Source: Rhynchonema sp. JSB1_4 (lineage: Eukaryota > Nematoda > Chromadorea > Monhysterida > Xyalidae). Taken from it: a stretch of DNA of 64,000 nt. Each line of letters opens with the position of its first letter. Position 1 is the stretch's first letter. The DNA is taken from the NCBI GenBank assembly GCA_030248065.1, contig JASAMV010001589.1, forward strand, positions 62,001 to 126,000, written 5' to 3'. A model generated the notes under the pieces. The model saw nothing but the letters and a program-made list of their open reading frames with translations, was not told the origin of the DNA and searched no databases. Shown here piece after piece: positions 57,287 through 64,000 of the stretch. A program made the position numbers and the translations under genes.

Positions 57287-59452
57287 ATGACGGTCAGAAA
57301 TTGCTTTGAGCTGACTATCACATTTGCGGTAGGTCAATTCTGATCATTTTCACAAATTTTTTATATCATTTCAAATAAACATGTTTGTTTCCAGTTGTTG
57401 TGCGTTGTGCGCGGCATTCCGATCAACAACGGAGTACAGGGTGACCCGGAAATCGAATGTGGACCGACCTCAATTGGCATCAACTTCAACACGCAGAATA
57501 ATTTTGAAGGTGCGACATAAAGTTGGCTATCCCTGCTTCATAATATGAATTGCCCAGCACGTTTGTGGTTGCCCGTTTCGGCCTGTTGCCACAGACAGGC
57601 ATGTGGTGCACCAGGTGATCGTCAGTGCGAATGCACCTTAAGACACTGATTTTCACAACGTTTTCCACAACTTGCTTCACACAGGTCATGTGTACGTCAA
57701 AGGCCGATTCGCCGAGCCAACATGTCGCAACAGCGAGGTCGGACGTCGCATCGCCGGCATCGAGCTCGACTTTAGCACATGTGGAGTGCGTAGGGAACGA
57801 TCGGTTGGTGATAGTGATGGTGCAATGATTAAAGGGCAGCTTGACTTCGGTATTAAACTGGATGATCGCATCTGATATTTGATCATATCCGAGTCACATT
57901 TCTGGGCGACGGATATTTCCGAAGTAGTGATTCATTGATGTCACTAATTTCGACCGGCCGAAACTTTTTCCCACAGGTTTTCACACTAAGGGGTGTCAAA
58001 GAGAATCGGAATTTTATAAAAAAAGTCACGTGACCGCAGACGGACGATACCATGTTTCACAGCACATCAGCACTTTTCATTTTGCAGGCCAACCCGAAAG
58101 GCATCTTTGTCACGACCACTGTTGTGATCACGTTCCATCCAAATTTCATCACCAAAGTTGATCGTGCCTACACCGTACAGTGCTTCTACATGGAAGCGGA
58201 CAAAACGGTCAGCAATGAAATTGAAGTCAGGTACTGTGAAAGTGACCATGTGATGTTTCATTTATTGGCGGTTAAGAACTTTACAAGCTTTGAAAGCGAA
58301 CCATATCCAGCATGATCACCACCGGCTTTCACACCGAATTTGTCCCGATGCCAATTTGTCGCTATCAGATTCTGGACGGCACCGCGTCAGGTACACCCGT
58401 CAGCGTGGCATTGATTGGACAAAAGGTTTGAAAAAACATGAAATTTATGCTTCAGAATTTGGAACTTTTCTTTTGCAAACTATGTAGTGTTTTTCTTCGC
58501 AGGTCTACCACAAATGGACGTGTGACACGGAGACAGTGGACACATTCTGCATGTTGGTGCACACGTGCTTTGTCGACGACGGACAGAGAGATCGATTTGA
58601 TTTGTTGGATACGGAAGGGTGCGTTTGGAAAGGCAACCATCTTGCTATTATTTGTGACTAGTGTTAACATGTTTTAAATTAGAAATGACAAGCCTCGCGG
58701 CTATCCTTGGATTTGTGAATAGATTTGACGCATGATAATGCCCACTCCACGATGGGCATGATAACAATGATGTCTGTGTCTCTGGTGCCACCAACCCGAA
58801 ATGTCCATCTTTCGATACCTTTGATCACCCGTATTCTCCAATGCAGTTGTTCGCGTGATCGCAATTTACTCGACAATCTCGATTACCCGACGGATCTAAT
58901 GGCGGGCCAAGAGGCCCATGTGTTCAAATACGCCGATCGACCGCAGCTGTTCTTCATGTGCCAAATCACAATCACCGTCAAAGAACCCGATCAGAAATGT
59001 CCGGTTCGTGAAAAAAACGGGCTCAGACAATGACTCGTTCTTGATTTAGACTAGGGCCTCGTACTGTTTTTATAGCTACCCGACTGCCGCAACGCCCCAT
59101 TTACCTTGGGTCGAAAGAAGCGTGAAGTGACGAATCGTTACGATGCTGATATGACCACGATCGATGTGAGCACGAGGAATATACAAGTGCTCGATATTGA
59201 CGACTTGCCTTCGGGTGATTTTTATTATTCTGTTTTTTTTCTATTTTTCGTACTAAATACTTAAAAGATGACCCGTTCCCAGATTTCCCATCGCACCTCC
59301 GATCTGCTGAGCACATTGTGTCACACACAAGCACAGATGCGACTGGCATGTGTTTCAGCCACGCTGGGTTCACGTTAATGCTCGTTGCGCTAATTGTCTC
59401 TGTTTTCTCTCTACTGGCCACAGTCACTTATGTTGCTGTCAAACGAATGTAA
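57287..59452 (+). CDS. Cuticlin-like ZP-domain protein (CUT-1 type), complete
   Basis: Nematode cuticlins are secreted or membrane-anchored ZP proteins that polymerise into insoluble cuticle parts such as alae. Exons 57287-57328, 57395-57509, 57685-57803, 58088-58230, 58311-58425, 58503-58618, 58847-59003, 59076-59214 and 59268-59452 join in phase (376 aa). An in-frame acceptor at 59282 would remove five residues. A signal peptide (LTITFALLCVVRG) is followed by the family start IECGPTSIGINFNTQN and FEGHVYVKGRF. Then come VDRAYTVQCFYMEADKTVS, VPMPICRYQILDG, YHKWTCDTETVDTFCMLVH, LDYPTDLMAGQEAHVFKYAD and QLFFMCQITITVKEP. A furin-like GRKKR site follows the ZP domain, then a C-terminal membrane helix and short KRM tail. 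This is the standard layout for ZP release at the cell surface. Order and spacing match C. elegans cuticlins almost without gaps. Confidence 0.95.
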
Positions 59453-60375
59453 TTTTACTGTACATTTTTTGTAAATTCATGCAGTGATTACCTCAGATTA
59501 GTTAGTCGGTATATTCGCCTCAATGCATCCTGGTGCTTCCGGAATCGATTGATGGCAGTCTGTTTTGTGCAATATTTGCGAACCTTTATCAACAATTGCT
59601 TTTTTGAATGTCGGGTTTTGTTTTTTGTTTATTTGTGCCATGTTTTCAATAATATGTTGTTGGCGCCATTGATTCGTTCGTTTTTCTGTTTGAACAGCCG
59701 ACTGAGTTCTTCTAGTTAGTGCGGCATGGTCAAATTTCTGTTCAGAAAATTTGGTGAAATGTCGATATTTATTTCAGCAAGATATTTTCTTTACTTTATT
59801 AAAACGTAAAACAGTGTATCATATTGATAACGTAAAATAAATGTTTACGATAACAAAGTAATTTAAAAATGATAGATCTCACAGATAAGTTTGGTCGGTG
59901 TCATCCCGTTGCGTGCTGCTGTTGCCGAAGTTGAACAGCATGAATGCACGTGCATGGTGCTGGTTGTTGGCTCGCACGGCTGGCATAGCGCGGTGACGCA
60001 ACTGCAAGCAGTTAGTGAAGTACTACACCTGTCACAGTTGGCTAATTCTGATGTCGTAGATGCAAGTCATATAAAAGTAGTCGACACAGCCTCAAGCACA
60101 CGAAAATAATACTACATTGCAGTCGTCGACGACGACCATCCGCGACTTGCGTCCACTATATTAGAATAATGTGGTTGAAATACCACACCTCTTTATGGTG
60201 AGGCTTCGTGGAGAGCCGGCAACAGTGCCCAGAACATTCCCTTACCTAAAACGGGCCAGTTGATATCAGCTTATGTATTTAGATAAAACCAAATTTTCGG
60301 GTCACAATATTGAGCGGGCTTCGCAAGGAGGAACGGGGTATCCTGTAGCCAACTGGGTTATGTTAGAAGATTCAC
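59453..60375. other. Intergenic, 3' side of the ZP gene
   Basis: AT-rich 3' flank with AATAAA at about 59836-59841. An open frame at 59891-60109 (+) has no recognisable domain. Nothing else recognised. Confidence 0.5.
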
Positions 60376-60679
60376 CAAGGCTGTGAGCAGATAAACGCGG
60401 AATGGCAGATTTCTGCATTCCGCGTTTATCTGCTCAACTTTGCGGAATTTTGAATTTCTGCAAGTAAATTTATGCTTTTGGTCAAACCTCTCTGTTGCTG
60501 TTTGCGTTAACACGCAACATTTTGAGGTCAGCACGCTGGAAGTTGTCATCGTCACCCAAGCACGCACCATTCCGCAAAGGTGAGCAGATAAACGCGGAAT
60601 GCGGAATGCAGAAATCTGCCATTCCGCGTTTATCTGCTCACCAATTTCCGCATTCCGCGTTTATCTACTCACAGCCTTA
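60376..60679. mobile_element. Foldback MITE built of repeated GAGCAGATAAACGCGGAATG units
   Basis: Begins CAAGGCTGTGAGCAGATAAA and ends with the near-exact inverse, TTTATCTACTCACAGCCTT. The unit GAGCAGATAAACGCGGAATG or its complement occurs five times: near 60386, 60413, 60582, 60622 and 60649, the last with one change. Flanking octamers AGATTCAC and ATACTCAC agree at six of eight bases, consistent with an old hAT target duplication. The middle (60.49-60.56 kb) has the TTGAGGTCAGC core found at 10.8 and 31.8 kb. Confidence 0.82.
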
Positions 60680-61174
60680 TACTCACGGATTAACAGCGGA
60701 CTATTTTTTTTCAACCAACAGTGGTGAAACCGTCCCCCACCCGCACCTTTGGATGATGTTCGACGCCCGTTCTCGTGCTGTTGCTGCCCGTCTGATGAGC
60801 GCTGCCACCAACCATCGATTGATGCGCAAATCCCATTTCGCCACCCACAGACTGACTCGTTTCGCCGACTGATGTGTGACGTGTGGCTGAGGAGGTGTGA
60901 TGCTGATGGTGGGGCTGGCCGCCGTGGACGGAATGCTGAGCGAAATGGAGGAAGGCATTGTACAGTCTTTCTTCTTTATAGTGACATCATTGGGGACCAT
61001 GGTTTTTGCCTACCATAAAGAATGAAGTACAAAGTGGCGGGATCCACAATCAAACTACACATCATTCAAAAATATTTATTTTACTGCACTTAGGGCTCAC
61101 CAGGCTCAGGCTGCATCTCATTATGTCAAGCAGTTTATTCTCTGTTTCTAAAAGGGTGGCTACTACTATGTGAT
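60680..61174. other. Region downstream of the unrecognised membrane-protein gene
   Basis: A minus-strand frame at 61000-60701 is open and could be a further exon of the upstream gene (acceptor near 61010, phase 0). A second overlapping frame is His-rich. The codon pattern does not let me choose, and neither has a known domain. Confidence 0.35.
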
Positions 61175-62294
61175 TCAGCATGACGTCCACAATGTTGACT
61201 TGATAACTCTCCTGATGAATATCATGCCGATCGGTGACCGCTGAGATGAAGAAACTGGCGTTGCATAACAATAGAGTATTATATGTATGATTCGATTGCC
61301 AACCTTTGAGCTCGACGAGAACAGTCCCATGTGATGTCTTTCGGCTTGTGTCTGCCAGAACTGTGCCATCACCTGCGATCGCTCGCGACATTTCAGGATG
61401 ATGCGGATCAGAAAACAAGCGAGCACCATTGAACCTGGATCAAAAAGGAAACCATGTAGCAGATTCAGCTGCAACAAAGGTATTGCTCGCGAACTAACCC
61501 AGTCCCATCGTGAAGCAATACCGTCTGAGTACGTATTCGTAGGGACTGATCGGCTTTTCGATTCCAACGATGGTCAGTTTCGCATTTTCCTCCAATTCAA
61601 AATGATGTTCGTGGAGAAAATCTATAAAATTGAACTGTTGATTCAAAATTTTTTTACTTTCTTCATTCTTTCAGAAGCTGCTACAAGATGTGGATTACCA
61701 ATGAGCGTTTGTTTTGTCAGATAAGGCTCATGTCTGAGCCTGGCCATGCAGCACGGCTGAGTGACGTAAAACTTGACTTCGATTGTCATTGCATCGAGAG
61801 ACCGGGGCACCATTCGTGCCTCATTCACGGATGCTGGCGTGTATTTGCTGCGAAAATATGGAATTGTTGACTGGTTTAATCACATGTTCATACATACATA
61901 ATCTTTCAACTGACCAATTGGCAATGGGCGGTTGCAACAAGTCACATCTCGTGCAATTGTCAGCGCAGTATTGATTGAGCAAATGGACGAACTCCCGATC
62001 GAACTGTGACCGATGGTTATCAGCCCACTGAAACTTCAGCACATTTTTTTGAAATGAATCAATTAGAAAAACAGAAATTTAGATTCAGAGGTTCATTGAT
62101 AGAGGGATTCATTCAGAAACCTGTTCCCCGTCGCAAGCCCTGACGTCAATGGTGACTGTGTAATCGTGATCAATGTTCACTTCGTGCACTGGTGGTTTGC
62201 TCGTGTGACCGTTGCCGTTGGCAAGGCACAAATGCACCAACATGGATGACAGAAGCAAGGCAATGAGTGCTGTTCTAAGGTTGATACCAGTCAT
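61175..62294 (-). CDS. Unrecognised type I single-pass membrane protein
   Basis: Five exons join in phase: 62294-62121, 62033-61915, 61847-61692 (approximate end), 61621-61499 and 61434-61304. The protein starts MTGINLRTALIALLLSSMLV, a signal peptide. The ectodomain has several cysteines (for example LLNQYCADNCTRC and YVTQPCCMARL), then ENAKLTIVGIEKPISPYEYV. A membrane segment follows (MGLGSMVLACFLIRIILKC), and a cytoplasmic tail includes HHMGLFSSSSK. A short last exon (acceptor CTCAG near 61239, then RSPIGMIFIRRV, stop at 61175) fits in phase, but another 3' exon is possible. I do not recognise the family and assign no function. The intact reading frame and splice sites argue that it is real. 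Confidence 0.6.
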
Positions 62295-64000
62295 TTATTG
62301 GCTGATTTGGCTTTACTTGGTGGTGACACTGGAACAAATGCATACTGTGTAGCCAGGTTTTGGCAGAAACGCAAATACTCTACTTTTGTTGATCGAAAAA
62401 CTTTAATTTCAGGAAAGAAAGCAATGAGCAAAAACTACATGCGGATATTATACTTGACTGCAAAGCAGCGAAGAATTTGATTTGCGTGCGCTTCTGTAAT
62501 TTAGTTTCAGCCAGCTTCATATCAATAAAGGAACAGTCACAGACATACAAGGTGGTATGTATAAATGCCTGAGGTGTGAACCTCACAGCAACTCGATGAT
62601 AGAAGATACATCAGTTGCAAGCACAGTATTCGGATGTAGTGAATACCCACACGGCGTAATTAGTAATGCATGAAGGTACACATGCGCTAGTCCGGCCTGG
62701 CTATAATTTGCTGTGATTCAGAGCAAAATAAAAAAGAGCAAGCGGCGCCAGTCTATAATAGGGAACAGGGGTAGAAAATCTCGACTGAACGTTTGGTGGC
62801 TGAAGCCGTGATGCTGAAAGTCGCACAGCAGCGTGATGTTTTGTTGGACATTGCAATGAAGCACACAGGCGCCCTTAACACCCAGAACTAAAAGGATTCC
62901 ATTGCTAAGGTAACGTTAGTCAACGTTAGAGTCGACAGATTTATCTGGGAAGCAGGGAAAAGTTTTCAAACTTTGGGCTTATATTGGAAAAAGTTTCAAA
63001 GTTTAGGCTTGTAATCATGTGGTCAAACAGACATCGTCAAGTTCTCGTTGTCGGCTCAGCCCTCTGCGATTATTATTTCAGGCATGCTCTCTGGGCGTTT
63101 ATTGGAGATGGCCGTTTATTTTGCCAGGCACTGGTTTTTGTGATACTCTCGTGAGTATCATATGCCCCAAAAGTTTAGCACCCAAACGTTTTTGAGTAAA
63201 CATACAGTAAACACATGCAGGACCATTTTTATAAAATGTTTGATGTCAACTGCCTTCAGGTATATACCTACCTATAGGTGCACATCTCTGAAGTGTGTTC
63301 ATGGTCACCTCAGCACACAATGAAATCGGGTGGGATGGGCGTTAATTTTGTATGCTCCGACCCCTTTCACTGAAGATGGGTGTTGAGTGGAGAGTGGGCG
63401 TTTATTAGAAAAAATATGGTATTTCTAGCGCTCATTTAGGGCTACTTGAGTTATGACCAGAGTCGAAGATTTCCGTTGACGATCACTCAAACATTGTGGT
63501 GGTGCACTGCAAAACACACAGTGCGGTTACCCAGTTTATTGAATACGATATTTATTTCTGGTATAGCACAAAATTCATTAGAGACAGGATGTACGGTAAA
63601 TAAGGGTCTTAGCAGGGCTTGTAGCGGCTTGTTGTTAGTCATCTTGTTTCGCCAATTACGTACTGTAGGTACAAGCTTAACGCGCCTTGGTTCACGCGTC
63701 AATTATTTAGCTGCTAACATACGAGTGATGAGTGAATATTGTGCGTACACAAAACGGGCAAGTTTATGAACGCCCAAGATTTATAGTATCTGTTACCGTT
63801 ACTGGCTGATACTGCACTTGATCTCAATGTATTTGGGAGCGTTTGTACTGAGGCGGTGATTACAAAGAGCCGTGGTGTCCGAGTCAGAGACATAAAAACA
63901 AAGGCGTTTAGCAAGCAAGCTATTCGCAACATTAGCATTGATAGAATAAGATTTAGCGTTGTGTGGGGGCATTTGTACCTAATCGGATGCACGTGGGTTG
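62295..64000. other. No gene recognised
   Basis: Upstream side of the minus-strand membrane-protein gene, then about 1.5 kb with no conserved motif. GGGCGTTTATT-like pieces recur near 63.1 and 63.4 kb, perhaps a decayed repeat. Open frames at 63446-63769 (+) and 63714-63992 (-) have no recognisable domain. Confidence 0.45.

Overview
This window is animal nuclear DNA, almost certainly from a nematode. It carries a cuticlin-type ZP-domain gene that matches the CUT-1 family closely, and two neuropeptide precursors, one of them a clear FMRFamide-like (RFG-KR) precursor. Genes are split by introns of about 50 bp to 1.8 kb. Several conserved eukaryotic genes could be rebuilt with consistent splice phases. 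The non-coding DNA is packed with short inverted-repeat transposons. I cannot name the species; a repeat-rich, possibly non-Caenorhabditis lineage is only a guess.

Layout. 0.85-4.44 kb (+): two neighbouring neuropeptide genes, an flp-type precursor (882-1769) and a larger mixed precursor with its own TATA box (2939-4441). 4.94-8.24 kb (-): nine in-frame exons for the amino-terminal 458 residues of glutamate synthase (GOGAT); the rest of the enzyme is not in the window. 8.24-12.4 kb: intergenic, with one foldback MITE. 12.40-17.21 kb (-): complete lipase maturation factor gene (LMF2-like, 15 exons, 657 aa). 18.53-27.13 kb (-): complete mannosyl-oligosaccharide glucosidase (glucosidase I, GH63, 16 exons, 861 aa), whose introns hold a LINE fragment, a tRNA-like sequence and MITEs. 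27.96-33.65 kb (-): R3HCC1-like R3H-domain gene that apparently starts at a CTG codon. 33.65-44.39 kb: a transposon-saturated gap. 44.39-55.34 kb (+): BLTP3/UHRF1BP1-type bridge-like lipid transfer protein. 57.29-59.45 kb (+): cuticlin-like ZP protein. 61.2-62.29 kb (-): unrecognised single-pass membrane protein. 62.3-64 kb: nothing recognised.

Functionally the genes do not form a pathway. Glucosidase I and LMF2 both act in the ER on secretory proteins and lie in tandem on the same strand, but no operon-like spacing is evident (about 1.3 kb apart). R3HCC1 and BLTP3 are divergently oriented across the repeat cluster.

The most striking content is the mobile DNA. At least ten short non-autonomous elements have terminal inverted repeats and perfect 8-bp target duplications. 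Most of these begin CAGNG, TAGGG or similar, as expected for the hAT superfamily. Several are inserted inside one another in a readable order. Others have TA-flanked ends (Tc1/mariner style). One 920-bp foldback is flanked by TTAA. One TA-flanked element contains two different LINE 3' coding fragments. All transposon calls rest on sequence structure seen here; none was checked against a repeat library.
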